Below are positions 21,547-32,579 of a DNA stretch of 64,000 bases, in pieces; positions within the stretch are counted from its first letter, which is position 1, and each line of letters begins with the position of its first letter. Below the pieces are notes generated by a model. It was not told the DNA's origin. It searched no databases and saw nothing but the letters and a program-made list of their open reading frames with translations. The position numbers and the translations under genes are program-made. Source of the stretch: Qipengyuania seohaensis (GTDB lineage: Bacteria > Pseudomonadota > Alphaproteobacteria > Sphingomonadales > Sphingomonadaceae); contig NZ_CP024920.1 in the NCBI RefSeq assembly GCF_002795865.1, positions 186,001 to 250,000 on the forward strand, given 5' to 3'.

Positions 21547-22437
21547 ATGTCCATCCTCGTAGACAAGAACACCAAGGTCATCACCCAGGGGATGACCGGC
21601 AACACCGGCACTTTTCACACGCAGCAGGCGCTCGATTACGGGACGCAGATGGTTGCGGGCGTGACTCCCGGTAAGGGCGGCACGGACCACATCGGCTTGC
21701 CGCAGTTCAACACCGTCAAGGAAGCCAAGGCCGAAACCGGCGCGACCGCTTCGTGCATCTACGTTCCGCCGCCGTTTGCTGCAGACGCGATCTGCGAAGC
21801 GATCGACGCCGAAATGGAACTGATCGTTGCCATCACCGAGGGCATTCCCGTGCTCGACATGGTGCGCGTCAAGGCCGCCCTCGAAGGCTCCAAGTCGCGC
21901 CTGATCGGCCCGAATTGCCCCGGCGTCCTCACGCCCGACGAATGCAAGATCGGCATCATGCCCGGCTCAATCTTCAAGAAGGGCAGCGTCGGCGTTGTCT
22001 CGCGTTCCGGCACGCTCACCTACGAAGCCGTGCACCAGACCACCATGGTCGGCCTCGGCCAGACCACGGCAGTCGGCATCGGCGGCGATCCGGTCAACGG
22101 CACCAACTTCATCGATGTGCTGGACCTGTTCCTGTCGGACGACGACACCAAGTCGATCATCATGATCGGCGAAATCGGCGGTAGCGCGGAAGAAGAAGCG
22201 GCGGAATTCATCAAGCAAGAAGCTGCCAAGGGTCGCAAGAAGCCCATGGTCGGCTTCATCGCCGGCCGCACGGCGCCTCCGGGCCGCCGCATGGGCCACG
22301 CAGGCGCCATCGTCTCGGGCGGCCAGGGCGGCGCGGACGACAAGATCGCGGCGATGGAAGCTGCGGGAATCCGCGTCTCGCCGAGCCCGAGCGAACTTGG
22401 CACCACGCTCGACGCGATGCTGAAGGAACTCGCCTGA
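21547..22437 (+). CDS. sucD: Succinate-CoA ligase, alpha subunit
   Basis: Catalyses succinyl-CoA to succinate with nucleotide triphosphate formation, as a complex with SucC. The 296-residue subunit contains the CoA-binding Rossmann region ([16 protein letters not shown]), the PNCPGV loop and the phosphorylated active-site histidine in [11 protein letters not shown]. Length normal. The ATG follows directly after the stop of the lipoprotein gene. Its partner sucC is not in this window. Confidence 0.96.
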   Translation: MSILVDKNTKVITQGMTGNTGTFHTQQALDYGTQMVAGVTPGKGGTDHIGLPQFNTVKEAKAETGATASCIYVPPPFAADAICEAIDAEMELIVAITEGIPVLDMVRVKAALEGSKSRLIGPNCPGVLTPDECKIGIMPGSIFKKGSVGVVSRSGTLTYEAVHQTTMVGLGQTTAVGIGGDPVNGTNFIDVLDLFLSDDDTKSIIMIGEIGGSAEEEAAEFIKQEAAKGRKKPMVGFIAGRTAPPGRRMGHAGAIVSGGQGGADDKIAAMEAAGIRVSPSPSELGTTLDAMLKELA

Positions 22438-22542
22438 TCCCCGGGACGCTGCGGAAAGGTTTTCTCCTCCCCGGGAGCCTTCCGCACCGCCGAGGCATTG
22501 GCAGTATAAGCCGGCAAGAAAGTCGGCGCGAAAGGTAGCCCG

Positions 22543-25374
22543 ATGGGTAACGAGAGCCACGATTTCCTGCCCGAGATGGGCGACCAGGAAGGTCCGCAGC
22601 AAGGGCCCAGCTGGGGCAACCCGCGCTGGCTGGCCGAAGTGGTCGACAGCGATGCGGATCTGACCGCAGCGCTCGACCCCACCCAGATGCGTCTCGCGGT
22701 CAAGCAGGCCGCGGAGAAGGCCGGCAGGGCCACCGATCCCAAGGCTATCGAACAGGCGGCCGACGACAGCATCCGCGCCATGCTTCTCGTGCGGCTCTAT
22801 CGCGTGCGCGGCCATCTGGCTGCCGACCTCGACCCGCTGGGCCTGTCTCATCGTGAAGTGCCGGAAGACCTGACACTGGAATGGCATGGCTTCACCGGCC
22901 AGGAAGACCGCGAAGTCTTCGTCGGCGGCGTCTTTGGCTTCGACTGGGTTACCGTGCGCGAGCTCTACGATGCCCTGCGCGCGACCTATTGCGGCAACGT
23001 CGGCCTCGAATACATGCACATTTCGGACACGGAGGAACGCCGCTTCCTCCAGGACAAGTTCGAACAGCCCGAAGACACGATCCAGTTCACCGACGAAGGC
23101 AAGCGCGCCATTCTCGCCTCCGTAATCAGGGGCGAGGAATATGAGAAATTCCTCGGCAAGAAGTACGTCGGCACCAAGCGTTTCGGTCTTGATGGCGGCG
23201 AGAGCATGATCCCCGCTCTCGAAGCGGTCATCAAGTATGGCGGCCAGCAGGGCGTGCGTGAGATCATCTACGGTATGGCCCACCGCGGCCGCCTCAACGT
23301 CCTCGCGAACGTGATGGGCAAGCCCTACAAGGTTATCTTTCACGAATTTTCCGGCGGGTCTTCCAACCCGGATGATGTCGGCGGTTCGGGCGATGTGAAA
23401 TACCATCTTGGCACCAGCACCGATCGCACCTTCGACGATATCGACGTGCATATGAGCCTCGTGCCCAACCCCTCGCACCTCGAGGCGGTGAACCCGGTCG
23501 TCCTAGGCAAGAGCCGCGCGCAGCAGGCAATCCGCGACGACCTCAAGAAGCACGAGCAGGTTCTGCCCGTCCTGCTTCACGGAGATGCCGCCTTCGCGGG
23601 CCAGGGCATCGTGTGGGAGTGCCTCGGTTTCTCGGGCGTGCGCGGGTACAACACCGGTGGCTGCCTGCACTTCGTCATCAACAACCAGATCGGTTTCACG
23701 ACCAGCCCACAGTTCGCGCGTAGCTCGCCCTACCCCAGCGACGTCGCCAAGGGCGTTCAGGCACCGATCCTCCACGTCAACGGCGACGATCCGGAAGCCG
23801 TGACCTTCGCCTGCAAGCTGGCCATCGAATATCGCCAGACCTTCGGGCGCGATATCGTGATCGACATGTGGTGCTATCGCCGCTTCGGCCACAACGAGGG
23901 CGACGAGCCCAAGTTCACGCAGCCGTTGATGTACGATGCCATCCGCAATCACCCCCGGGTGAGCGAGCTCTACACGAAGCGCCTCGAAGACGAAGGCGTC
24001 ATCGAGAAAGGCTACGCCGACCAGCTGCGCAGCGAGTTCGACGCCCACCTCGAGGAAGAATTCACCGCCGCCAAGGATTACAAGCCCGACGAGGCCGACT
24101 GGTTCGGCGGTCGCTGGGCGGGCATGAACAAGCCTGCCGATCCCGAAGGCGCGCGCCGCAACGTCGAAACGGCGATCGAAAAGAAGCTCTTCGACAGCCT
24201 CGGCCGCACGCTGACGACCGTTCCCGAAGACGTGACCATTCACAAAACGCTGGGCCGCGTGCTCAAGGCGAAGAAGGAAATGTTCGACAGCGGGACCGGT
24301 TTCGACTGGGCTACTGCCGAGGCTCTCGCCTTTGGCAGCCTGGTCACCGAAGGCTTCGGCGTCCGCCTGTCAGGCCAGGATTCGGGCCGCGGCACCTTCA
24401 GCCAGCGTCACGCCGTCTGGGTCGACCAGAAGGACGAGCGCAAATACATCCCGCTCACCACCCTGCCCCACGGCAAGTTCGAGGTCTACGACAGCCCGCT
24501 GTCCGAATACGGCGTACTCGGCTTCGAATACGGCTTTGCCATGGCGGACCCGAAGAGCCTGGTAATGTGGGAAGCGCAATTCGGCGATTTCGCCAATGGC
24601 GCGCAGATCATGATCGACCAGTTCATCGCTGCCGGTGAAGTCAAATGGCTGCGCGCAAACGGTCTCGTCCTGCTGCTGCCGCATGGTTACGAAGGACAGG
24701 GTCCGGAACACAGCTCGGCGCGTCTTGAGCGCTTCCTGCAGCTGTGCGCGAACGACAACATCCAGGTCTGCAACATCACCGACCCGGCGAACTACTTCCA
24801 CGTCCTTCGCCGCCAGATGCTGCGTTCCTTCCGGAAACCGCTCGTGATCATGACGCCGAAATCGTTGCTGCGCCATCCCATGGCCAAAAGCGAAGCGGAA
24901 GGCTTCCTCGGCGATACGCATTTCATGCGCATCAAGTCGGACCTGAAGACGATTGCCGACGACAAGGTGAAACGCCTTGTCCTGTGTTCGGGCAAGGTCG
25001 CATACGACCTGATGCAACGTCGTGACGAAGCCGGGGTGGACGATGTATCCATCGTCCGCATCGAGCAGCTTTATCCCTTCCCCGGCGAACCGCTGGCAGT
25101 CCGTCTCGAGCGGATGAAGAACCTCGAGACCATCGTGTGGTGCCAGGAAGAGCCCAAGAACAACGGCGCATGGTTTTTCGTCGATCGCCTGATCGAGGAA
25201 GCGGCAGAGAAGGCCGGCAAGAAGGGCATGCGTCCCTGCTACGCCGGTCGCGAAGTCGCCGCATCGCCCGCCACCGGATTTGCCAGCCGACACAAGGTCC
25301 AGCAGGAAGCGCTGGTCAACATCGCGCTCGGCCTCAACGGCGACCATTCCGCCGCCACCAGCAATTGCACCTGA
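22543..25374 (+). CDS. sucA: 2-oxoglutarate dehydrogenase E1 component
   Basis: Thiamine-diphosphate-dependent decarboxylase of the 2-oxoglutarate dehydrogenase complex, 943 residues. Motifs: [18 protein letters not shown] (active-site His), [16 protein letters not shown] (ThDP-binding GDx region), [18 protein letters not shown], and in the C-terminal half [20 protein letters not shown] and [12 protein letters not shown]. Translation signals and spacing place it in one unit with sucD, sucB and lpdA. Confidence 0.97.
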   Translation: MGNESHDFLPEMGDQEGPQQGPSWGNPRWLAEVVDSDADLTAALDPTQMRLAVKQAAEKAGRATDPKAIEQAADDSIRAMLLVRLYRVRGHLAADLDPLGLSHREVPEDLTLEWHGFTGQEDREVFVGGVFGFDWVTVRELYDALRATYCGNVGLEYMHISDTEERRFLQDKFEQPEDTIQFTDEGKRAILASVIRGEEYEKFLGKKYVGTKRFGLDGGESMIPALEAVIKYGGQQGVREIIYGMAHRGRLNVLANVMGKPYKVIFHEFSGGSSNPDDVGGSGDVKYHLGTSTDRTFDDIDVHMSLVPNPSHLEAVNPVVLGKSRAQQAIRDDLKKHEQVLPVLLHGDAAFAGQGIVWECLGFSGVRGYNTGGCLHFVINNQIGFTTSPQFARSSPYPSDVAKGVQAPILHVNGDDPEAVTFACKLAIEYRQTFGRDIVIDMWCYRRFGHNEGDEPKFTQPLMYDAIRNHPRVSELYTKRLEDEGVIEKGYADQLRSEFDAHLEEEFTAAKDYKPDEADWFGGRWAGMNKPADPEGARRNVETAIEKKLFDSLGRTLTTVPEDVTIHKTLGRVLKAKKEMFDSGTGFDWATAEALAFGSLVTEGFGVRLSGQDSGRGTFSQRHAVWVDQKDERKYIPLTTLPHGKFEVYDSPLSEYGVLGFEYGFAMADPKSLVMWEAQFGDFANGAQIMIDQFIAAGEVKWLRANGLVLLLPHGYEGQGPEHSSARLERFLQLCANDNIQVCNITDPANYFHVLRRQMLRSFRKPLVIMTPKSLLRHPMAKSEAEGFLGDTHFMRIKSDLKTIADDKVKRLVLCSGKVAYDLMQRRDEAGVDDVSIVRIEQLYPFPGEPLAVRLERMKNLETIVWCQEEPKNNGAWFFVDRLIEEAAEKAGKKGMRPCYAGREVAASPATGFASRHKVQQEALVNIALGLNGDHSAATSNCT

Positions 25375-25402
25375 TCGAGGTCCTAAGAGGAACCACCTGA
25401 CC

Positions 25403-26644
25403 ATGGCCACCGAAGTCAAAGTCCCCGCGCTCGGCGAGAGCGTTACCGAAGCCTCCATCGGCGAATTGCTGAAAAACGTCGGCGATGCCGTCGCCGTGGA
25501 CGAACCGATCGTCAGCCTCGAAACCGACAAGGTCGCGGTCGAGGCCCCCTCGCCCGTTGCGGGCGTGATCACCGAATTCAAGGTCGCTGTTGGCGATACC
25601 GTCGAAGTCGGCGCGGTTCTGGCCGTGATCGAGGAAGGCGGCGCACCTGCTGCCAAGGGCGAAGAAGCCGGACGCGCTGCAGAACAGCGGGAAGAGGGAA
25701 AGGAAGAGCGCGCCGAAGCGAGCGCTCCCGCGGCTTCTTCCGACGCATCGCAGACGCTTTCGCCGGCCGTTCGCCGCGCGGTTCTTGAACACGGCGTCGA
25801 TCCCTCCACCATCAAGGGCACCGGCAGGGACGGCCGCCTCACGAAGGAAGACGTAATCGCCGCTGCGAAGGCGAAAAAGGATGGCGGCACGATTGCCGAT
25901 GCCGCGCCTGCCCAGGCCGCTACTCCGTCGGCTCCGGCGGGCGAGCGCCGCGAGGAACGCGTCAAGATGACGCGCATGCGCCAGACCATCGCCAAGCGCC
26001 TCAAGGGCGCACAGGACAATGCGGCGCTGCTGACCACCTTCAACGATGTCGACATGTCGGCGGTGATCGAGGCCCGTACCAGGTACAAGGACCTCTTCGC
26101 CAAGAAGCACGACATCCGTTTGGGCTTCATGGGCTTCTTCGCAAAGGCTGCCTGCCTTGCGCTGAAGGACGTGCCGGCAGTCAACGCCTATATCGAGGGC
26201 GACGAGATCGTCTATCACGATTACGTCGACATCTCGGTCGCGGTGAGCGCCCCCAACGGCCTCGTCGTTCCGGTCATCCGCGACGCGCAGGACAAGGGAT
26301 TTGCGCGCATCGAGAAGGATATCGCCGACTTCGGCAAGCGCGCCAAGGAAGGTACGCTGACGATGGAAGACATGAAGGGCGGCACCTTCACCATTTCCAA
26401 CGGCGGCGTCTTCGGATCGCTCATGTCGACCCCGATCATCAACCCGCCGCAGAGCGCCGTCCTCGGCCTCCACCGCATCGAGGACCGCCCGGTCGTCGTC
26501 GACGGCGAAATCGTCATCCGCCCGATGATGTATATCGCCCTGTCCTACGACCACCGCCTGATCGACGGCCGCGAGGCTGTGACCGCTCTCAAAATCATCA
26601 AGGAAGCGATCGAAGATCCGACCCGGATGCTGATCGACCTCTGA
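25403..26644 (+). CDS. sucB: Dihydrolipoyl succinyltransferase (E2)
   Basis: Core acyltransferase of the 2-oxoglutarate dehydrogenase complex, 413 residues. One lipoyl domain with the modified lysine in [12 protein letters not shown] (residues ~40-50), an acidic Ala/Glu linker, a peripheral-subunit-binding domain ([20 protein letters not shown]), and the catalytic domain ending in [13 protein letters not shown] with the catalytic His-Asp. The start at 25403 begins directly at the lipoyl domain ([14 protein letters not shown]) and has GAGG upstream; earlier in-frame codons overlap sucA. Confidence 0.97.
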   Translation: MATEVKVPALGESVTEASIGELLKNVGDAVAVDEPIVSLETDKVAVEAPSPVAGVITEFKVAVGDTVEVGAVLAVIEEGGAPAAKGEEAGRAAEQREEGKEERAEASAPAASSDASQTLSPAVRRAVLEHGVDPSTIKGTGRDGRLTKEDVIAAAKAKKDGGTIADAAPAQAATPSAPAGERREERVKMTRMRQTIAKRLKGAQDNAALLTTFNDVDMSAVIEARTRYKDLFAKKHDIRLGFMGFFAKAACLALKDVPAVNAYIEGDEIVYHDYVDISVAVSAPNGLVVPVIRDAQDKGFARIEKDIADFGKRAKEGTLTMEDMKGGTFTISNGGVFGSLMSTPIINPPQSAVLGLHRIEDRPVVVDGEIVIRPMMYIALSYDHRLIDGREAVTALKIIKEAIEDPTRMLIDL

Positions 26645-26654
26645 GGAAAGACAC

Positions 26655-28067
26655 ATGGCTGAATACGACTACGACGTCCTCGTCATCGGCGCTGGCCCGG
26701 GTGGCTATGTCGCCGCTATCCGCGCTGCACAGCTGGGCCTGAAGACCGCTTGTGCGGAAAGCCGCGAAACGCTGGGCGGAACCTGCCTCAACGTGGGCTG
26801 CATTCCCTCCAAGGCGATGCTGCACGCGTCGGAATTCTTCGATGCGGCAAGCAATGGCACCATGGCCGAAATGGGTATCGAGGTTTCGCCAAAGTTGAAC
26901 CTCGATGCAATGCACGCCCAGCGCCGCGATGCGGTAAAGGGCCTGACGGGCGGCATCGAATTCCTGTTCAAGAAGAACAAGGTCGACTGGAAGAAGGGGC
27001 ATGCCACCTTCCAGGATGCGCACACGGTCAAGGTCGGGGACGAAACGGTCACCGCCAAGGACATCATCATCGCCACGGGCTCTTCTGTCACTCCGCTCCC
27101 GGGCGTCGAAGTCGACAATGACAAGCAGATCGTGGTCGATTCCACCGGCGCGCTGGAACTTAAGTCCGTACCGAAAAAGATGGTCGTCATCGGTGGCGGC
27201 GTTATCGGCCTTGAACTTGGGTCCGTCTGGCGTCGCCTTGGCGCGGAAGTGATCGTCGTCGAATATCTCGACAAACTGCTTCCCGGCATGGACGACGATG
27301 TCCGCAAGGAAGCGGCCAAGATCTTCAAGAAGCAGGGCATGGAGCTGCGCCTTTCGACCAAAGTCACCGGCTGCACCGTGAAGGGCAAGAAGGCCACGCT
27401 GACGCTGGAACCGTCCGCTGGCGGTGACGGAGAAACGCTCGAAGCCGATTGCGTGCTCGTGTCCATCGGACGCAAGCCGAATACCGACGGCCTGGGTCTC
27501 GATGCGATCGGCATCGAGACGAACAAGCGCGGCCAGATCGAAGTCGATCACGACTTCCGCACCAAGGTGGATGGCGTCTGGGCCATCGGCGACGTCGTTC
27601 CCGGGCCGATGCTCGCTCACAAGGCCGAGGATGAAGGCATCGCCTGCGCCGAGAATGTTGCCGGCCAGACCGGCATCGTGAACCACGATCTCATTCCCGG
27701 CGTGGTCTACACCTGGCCCGAGTTTGCCGGTGTCGGCCTGACGGAGGCCGAAGCGATCGAGAAAATGGGCGGCGACAAGAAGGCCATCAAGGTCGGCAAG
27801 TTCCCCATGATGGCCAACAGCCGCGCCAAGACCAACCACGAACCCGACGGCTTTGTGAAGGTCATCGCAGAGGCCGAAAGCGACCGCGTGCTTGGCGTCT
27901 GGGCTATTGCAAGCGTGGCAGGCACCATGATCCAGCAGGCGACGCAGGCCATGGAATTCGGCGCTACATCCGAAGACATTGCCTACACCTGCCACGCTCA
28001 CCCGACGCATTCCGAAGCGATCAAGGAAGCGGCGATGGGCGTCCAGGGCAAGCCGATCCACATCTGA
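26655..28067 (+). CDS. lpdA: Dihydrolipoyl dehydrogenase (E3)
   Basis: Flavoenzyme that reoxidises dihydrolipoamide of the E2 subunit, 470 residues. FAD-binding GAGPGGYVAAI, redox-active disulphide GGTCLNVGCIPSKAML, NAD-binding GGGVIGLELGSVW and the catalytic C-terminal HAHPTHSE. It follows sucB by ten bases, the usual arrangement for a dedicated 2-oxoglutarate dehydrogenase E3. Confidence 0.97.
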   Translation: MAEYDYDVLVIGAGPGGYVAAIRAAQLGLKTACAESRETLGGTCLNVGCIPSKAMLHASEFFDAASNGTMAEMGIEVSPKLNLDAMHAQRRDAVKGLTGGIEFLFKKNKVDWKKGHATFQDAHTVKVGDETVTAKDIIIATGSSVTPLPGVEVDNDKQIVVDSTGALELKSVPKKMVVIGGGVIGLELGSVWRRLGAEVIVVEYLDKLLPGMDDDVRKEAAKIFKKQGMELRLSTKVTGCTVKGKKATLTLEPSAGGDGETLEADCVLVSIGRKPNTDGLGLDAIGIETNKRGQIEVDHDFRTKVDGVWAIGDVVPGPMLAHKAEDEGIACAENVAGQTGIVNHDLIPGVVYTWPEFAGVGLTEAEAIEKMGGDKKAIKVGKFPMMANSRAKTNHEPDGFVKVIAEAESDRVLGVWAIASVAGTMIQQATQAMEFGATSEDIAYTCHAHPTHSEAIKEAAMGVQGKPIHI

Positions 28068-28071
28068 TAAT

Positions 28072-28905
28072 ATGACCGGCAAGGATACCAGCGGGACTCG
28101 TTTCGCCCCTTCGCTGGTAGGCTTGCCGGTCATCGGCGGCATGTTCGTTTTCTTGCTGAACGAAGCGCCATCGCACTACTCGCTGGTGAACTCGTCTGCA
28201 TTGATGATCGGATTGCTTTTCGCCCATCTCGTGCGAGCGCCCGAAGATATTGGGCGGGTCCGGTACGTCATTGCCGGACTGCTCTTTCTCCTCTGCCTGC
28301 CGATGATCCTGGGCCCTTCCATTGATGGAGTGGCGCGTTGGCTGCCCCTTGGTCCGGTTCAGCTTCACTCGGGCCAGCTATTGATACCGCCCCTTGCGGT
28401 CTTGTCTGTTCGTCTCGGAGAAAGCGGCACTTGGCCTTTGGCCGTTGCCCTCGTCATTTGCGGCCTCCAACCCGATGCCGCATCATGCCTCGCCCTCACG
28501 CTCGTATTATCGACGCTTGCCTTGCGAAACCGGGACTGGAAGCCAATGCGGGTCGCACTGCTGGGCTTGGCGGTGACCGCCCAGGCCTGTTGGCGGGGAG
28601 ATTTGCCTCCGGTCGCATTCGTCGAGAACGTGCTGCCGTTTTTGTGGTCGGATTTGAAAGAGCCAGTGCAGGCTGTCGGAATAGGCCTGCTCCTTTTGAT
28701 GCCGTTCGCGATCATTCTATTTCGACACTTCCCGCTTGCAGATCGCCTTGCCTTGGTGGCCGCATATTTCGGCTTCCTGATCGCCTCCTTGCTCGGCCCC
28801 TACCCTGTACCTCTGGTGGGATACGGAGCAGCATCAATCATCGGTATGTTGGCGGGGCTTGCAATGATCGGGCGAGCAAAGGATGTCGGCGTTCGTCCGA
28901 GTTAG
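28072..28905 (+). CDS. Short SEDS-like (FtsW/RodA-like) membrane protein
   Basis: A polytopic protein of 277 residues with about eight helices. Three stretches match FtsW/RodA hallmarks in order: GVARWLPLGPVQLHSGQL (compare the GxRRWIxLG...QPSEL region), CGLQPDAASCLALTLVL (compare LQPDLGTALVL), and PYPVPLVGYGAASIIGML at the C-terminus (compare GVPLPFxSYGGSSL). It is much shorter than the usual 370-400 residues, and I cannot find the conserved aspartate of the catalytic extracellular loop. SEDS proteins polymerise peptidoglycan glycan strands; this one may be a degenerate or specialised member. It begins 4 bases after the lpdA stop (TGATAATATG), probably read through from the TCA operon. Function inferred, family assignment moderate. 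Confidence 0.6.
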   Translation: MTGKDTSGTRFAPSLVGLPVIGGMFVFLLNEAPSHYSLVNSSALMIGLLFAHLVRAPEDIGRVRYVIAGLLFLLCLPMILGPSIDGVARWLPLGPVQLHSGQLLIPPLAVLSVRLGESGTWPLAVALVICGLQPDAASCLALTLVLSTLALRNRDWKPMRVALLGLAVTAQACWRGDLPPVAFVENVLPFLWSDLKEPVQAVGIGLLLLMPFAIILFRHFPLADRLALVAAYFGFLIASLLGPYPVPLVGYGAASIIGMLAGLAMIGRAKDVGVRPS

Positions 28906-28987
28906 TATTTATCCCGAAACGTGGATCATTCTATGATGTTGTCGGCCCCGGCGCCGTCCATTAGTCTGGAAAGCGAGGGGAGATTCC

Positions 28988-30322
28988 ATGGCCTATCCGA
29001 AACTGACCGACAAACCAGGAGCCATCGAAACGGCGGCGCGCATTGCGGCGGGTGAATTGTCCGCGCTCGAGGCTGTTGACGCGGCGATTGCGCGGATCGA
29101 GCACCTCGATACGCACATCAACGCGGTCGTTGTATGCGATTTCGACCGCGCCCGCGACACCGCGAAGAGCATGAACAGGTCAGCCCCTTCCGACGCCACG
29201 CCCCTGTTCGGTGTCCCGATGACGATCAAGGAAAGCTTCGACATCGCCGGGCTCCCGACCACTTGGGGTCACCAGGCACACCGCGACAATATCGCGGCGC
29301 ATGATTCCGCAGTCGTCCGCAAATTGAAAGCAGCGGGCGTCATCTTCCTCGGCAAAACCAACGTGCCGCCCGACCTGGCGGACTGGCAGTCAAACAATCC
29401 GGTATATGGCCGGACCAACAATCCGCACGACCATGAGCGTTCACCCGGCGGTTCGTCGGGCGGGTCGGCAGCAGCTGTCGCCAGCGGAATGGTGCCCTGC
29501 GAGTTCGGAACCGACATCGGCGGCTCCGTCCGCGTACCGGCCCATTTCTGCGGCGTGTGGGGCCATAAGACCAGCTGGGGCATCATCAGCAAGGAAGGGC
29601 ACGACCATCCTCTCATGGCCGGTCGCGGCGCCCATGACGGAGCGCTCTCGATTGCAGGCCCACTCGCCCGCAATGCAGCGGACCTATCCCTCCTGCTGCG
29701 CCTGACCAGCGATCGCCCGCTCGAAGAGCGTCGCGCGCCTCTTTCCCGGATGCGCTTGCTCGCGCTCGTCGATCATCCCGAATGCGAGACCGATGACGGC
29801 GTTCGCGGTCCTCTGGAGGCTGCGCTCGACACGCTGCGCCGGGCAGGCGCGACAGTGGACACCGGCAGCGATCTCTTGCCCGACCTTGCCGCGCAGCATG
29901 CCGATTACATGCGCATGCTCAACGTAGCGATGGCGCGCGGCGCACCCGGCAAGGACGGCAAGCGAGCCAGCGCAACCGACTGGTTCAATATGCTCGACCT
30001 GCAGTATCGCAACGAGGCGGCCTGGGCGAAGCTGTTCGAGACCTACGATTTCGTCCTCGCCCCGCCCGCCCCCGTGCTGGCCGTGCCGCATCGCGATGGA
30101 AGGGTCTTCGACGGAGAGATCGAGATCAACGGCCGGCAGGTCCGCGGAGCGTCCGGCCTGTGCTGGGCTGGGCTGGCGACTTTCCCCAACCTTCCCTCCA
30201 CCGTTCTTCCGCTCGGCGCGACGGGCGCCCTTCCCTGCGGAATGCAGGTCATGGGACCACGTTGGTCGGATCTATCCACGATCGCAGCCGCAGAAGCGAT
30301 CGGACAGGTGTTGCACTCCTGA
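28988..30322 (+). CDS. Amidase signature family protein
   Basis: A 444-residue hydrolase of the amidase signature family, with the Ser-cisSer-Lys triad visible: the lysine in MTIKESFDIAG (near 78), and the two serines in GGSSGGSAAAVASG and EFGTDIGGSVRVPAHFCG. It has GGGGAG upstream of ATG. The substrate cannot be read from sequence. GatA is unlikely because the usual GatC/GatB neighbours are absent. Confidence 0.88.
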   Translation: MAYPKLTDKPGAIETAARIAAGELSALEAVDAAIARIEHLDTHINAVVVCDFDRARDTAKSMNRSAPSDATPLFGVPMTIKESFDIAGLPTTWGHQAHRDNIAAHDSAVVRKLKAAGVIFLGKTNVPPDLADWQSNNPVYGRTNNPHDHERSPGGSSGGSAAAVASGMVPCEFGTDIGGSVRVPAHFCGVWGHKTSWGIISKEGHDHPLMAGRGAHDGALSIAGPLARNAADLSLLLRLTSDRPLEERRAPLSRMRLLALVDHPECETDDGVRGPLEAALDTLRRAGATVDTGSDLLPDLAAQHADYMRMLNVAMARGAPGKDGKRASATDWFNMLDLQYRNEAAWAKLFETYDFVLAPPAPVLAVPHRDGRVFDGEIEINGRQVRGASGLCWAGLATFPNLPSTVLPLGATGALPCGMQVMGPRWSDLSTIAAAEAIGQVLHS

Positions 30323-30365
30323 CCCGCGCAGACCATTCGGGGCGGCCTATCAGACGGAGGAATTA

Positions 30366-31070
30366 GTGGGACAGGAGCAGATCATGCGGCGCTTTGCCAA
30401 ATGGCATATCTGGCTGGCCTGGCTGGCTGGCGTACCGATCCTGATGTGGACGGTGACAGGGCTTATCATGGTGATCAAGCCGATCGAGGAGGTGCGCGGC
30501 AATCATTTGCGCAATGCGGTCACCGAACGGGCGCTGCCGAGCGACACTGAAATATCCGTTACCCTGCCTGCCGAGAGCACCCGGCCTGTCCGCTCCGTTA
30601 CGACGCAGGTGGAACGCGGCGAGACGGTAACGCGGATCACCTACATGGACGGGACCAGCGACAGGTTTCGTGCCGACGGATCCGAGATGGGCCCGATTTC
30701 GGAAGTTGAAGCTCGCATGATCGTGGCCGAGCGCATCAGGGGCGGCGACCGTATAGCCGACACCGCGCGCTTCGATGCGGACAGTGTGCCCTTGGATTTC
30801 CGTAGGGAATTGCCAGTCTGGCGGGTTGCGCTGACGGACGGAACCCATGTCTACGTCGGCGAGCACACCGGCGAAATCGAGGCCGTCCGCACGCAATGGT
30901 GGCGCACGTTCGATTTCGTCTGGGGCCTGCATATCATGGATCTCCAGACGCGCGAGGACACGAGCCACCCGATCCTGATCCTGTTTGCGATCCTCGGCGT
31001 CCTGGCTTCGCTGCTCGGCTTCATCCTGATGTTCCGTCGACGCAAACCGCGGAAGGGCAACCCTGCGTGA
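30366..31070 (+). CDS. PepSY-domain membrane protein
   Basis: About 234 residues with an N-terminal helix (WHIWLAWLAGVPILMWTVTG), a periplasmic region holding a PepSY-like stretch (SEVEARMIVAERIRGGDRI ... LPVWRVALTDGTHVYVGEHTGEI) and a C-terminal helix (HPILILFAILGVLASLLGF) with a basic tail. The WGLHIMDLQTREDTSHP stretch is typical of PepSY-associated TM proteins. GTG at 30366 has the better Shine-Dalgarno (GGAGG), but ATG at 30384 also has one. The stop overlaps the next gene's GTG. Confidence 0.82.
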   Translation: MGQEQIMRRFAKWHIWLAWLAGVPILMWTVTGLIMVIKPIEEVRGNHLRNAVTERALPSDTEISVTLPAESTRPVRSVTTQVERGETVTRITYMDGTSDRFRADGSEMGPISEVEARMIVAERIRGGDRIADTARFDADSVPLDFRRELPVWRVALTDGTHVYVGEHTGEIEAVRTQWWRTFDFVWGLHIMDLQTREDTSHPILILFAILGVLASLLGFILMFRRRKPRKGNPA

Positions 31071-31702
31071 ACGAGGAAATCCTCACGCCGGTCCTCGATT
31101 GGCTGGATGTCGCCGGAGTGGCGATCTTCGCTTTGACCGGTGCCTTGGTCGCGGCCAAGGAAAAGCAGACGCTCGTCACCCTGACGTTTTTCGCCCTGAT
31201 CACCGGGGTCGGCGGAGGCACGATCCGCGACCTGCTGATCGGCGCGCCCGTCTTCTGGATGGTCGATCCCTGGGTGTCCGCAACCTGCCTTGGTATCGCG
31301 CTGTTCGCCTGGTTCACGCCCACGCGCTGGTGGGAGGGCCGCTTCCTGTCGATTGCCGATGGGATGGGCCTCGCCGCCTATGCTGTCCTCGGCACGGCCA
31401 AGGCGTTGCAATACGGCGTCCCGCCCGTCCCTGCGGCATTGATGGGGGTGATTACAGGCTGTGTCGGCGGCATCATCCGCGACGTTCTTGCAGGCAGACC
31501 GTCGATCCTCATGCGGCCGGAGCTTTACGTCACGGCCGCTGCCCTGTCCTCGAGCCTCACAGTTGCGGGGTCGTTGCTCGGCTTCGAGGACTGGTATGTC
31601 TGGATCGGCGCGGCGTTGGCCGGGTTCAGCCTCCGCCTCGCCGCCATCCTGTGCAATCTCGCCCTACCCTCTTACGACGAGCGGATGGCGAGCAAGGACT
31701 AA
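31067..31702 (+). CDS. TRIC-family (UPF0126) cation channel protein
   Basis: A 211-residue membrane protein with seven helices built as two repeats, each with a glycine-rich GGGxIRD motif (TGVGGGTIRDLLIGAP and TGCVGGIIRDVLAGRP). This is the signature of bacterial TRIC (formerly UPF0126/YadS) proteins, which form monovalent-cation channels. Starts at a GTG overlapping the preceding stop (GTGA). Confidence 0.92.
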   Translation: MNEEILTPVLDWLDVAGVAIFALTGALVAAKEKQTLVTLTFFALITGVGGGTIRDLLIGAPVFWMVDPWVSATCLGIALFAWFTPTRWWEGRFLSIADGMGLAAYAVLGTAKALQYGVPPVPAALMGVITGCVGGIIRDVLAGRPSILMRPELYVTAAALSSSLTVAGSLLGFEDWYVWIGAALAGFSLRLAAILCNLALPSYDERMASKD

Positions 31703-31705
31703 CCT

Positions 31706-32500
31706 TCAGGCGGGATCGCCGGGATAGACCGGGCGATCATCTTCGCCTTCGCCCTCCACAGGTCCTCCGGGATACGAAGGTTGCTGGCCATTATCGGCGG
31801 GCAAAGACGCTTCAGGGGCCATTGCGGTGCGATCGTCGAGCCTGTCCCACTCGGCAGCGTAGCGCGTATCGTCCCACTGCTTGTCATCGGTCACACCGGC
31901 ATAGCCGTCGTCATCACGGTCTTCATCGCCCTGCCAATTGCCGGACTGACCGAAATCGACATCCCGGACCCGTCCGTCGCTACCGATCTCGCAGGAAAAT
32001 CCGGCGCCGCTGGATACGGTGCCGCTGACCTGCAGCCCGTTTGCGGTGCGATCTGCTCGGTCCACCGTCTCGACGCGTTCGTCACGCTCCACCGCGTCCA
32101 CGCACATGCTTACGGCGCGATCAATACCCCGCCCATCGTCCCAGCGCGCATCGTCGCGGCGATAGTCGGGATAGTCGCGATCGCGATTCCTGCGGTCGTC
32201 GCTACGCTTCGCGCTGTCGGCAATTGCGGCGATGCCACCGATGATCAGTACGCCGGTCAGCACGTCACCGAGGCTGGGCCCGCGATGGTGGCGATAATGC
32301 CGATACCGGCGGTAGCGGTGGTTTTCGTAAGTCTGGTCGGCAGGATCATACCTGGTGACACCTGCCGGTTTCGTAGGCGAAACCGATGCCTGCGGGATGG
32401 ATGCCGCAGCGACCGGTGATACCCCGATGGACGCAGTTGCGAGTACGGCGGGCGCGAGAGCCCAGGTGTGCAATTTCTTCATGCGAAGTTTCCTCTGCAT
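31706..32500 (-). CDS. Secreted protein with a glycine-zipper-like segment, paralog A
   Basis: About 264 residues. Signal peptide (WALAPAVLATASIGVSPVAAA), then a Tyr/Arg/His-rich stretch, a short hydrophobic glycine-zipper-like helix (SLGDVLTGVLIIGGIAAIADSAKR), and an acidic low-complexity C-terminus. A Cys-containing pair (SMCVDAVERDERV; GFSCEIGSDGRVRDVDF) recurs in the paralog at 32628. Start at 32500 is preferred for its GGAGG; 32482 is also possible. Function unknown. Confidence 0.75.
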   Translation of the reverse strand: MQRKLRMKKLHTWALAPAVLATASIGVSPVAAASIPQASVSPTKPAGVTRYDPADQTYENHRYRRYRHYRHHRGPSLGDVLTGVLIIGGIAAIADSAKRSDDRRNRDRDYPDYRRDDARWDDGRGIDRAVSMCVDAVERDERVETVDRADRTANGLQVSGTVSSGAGFSCEIGSDGRVRDVDFGQSGNWQGDEDRDDDGYAGVTDDKQWDDTRYAAEWDRLDDRTAMAPEASLPADNGQQPSYPGGPVEGEGEDDRPVYPGDPA

Positions 32501-32579
32501 TCGCGCCTCCACCTGGCGCAAAGGATGACCGGACTACGGATGTCAGGTCTCAGCTTTAGCACGGCTGAACCGGACACAA

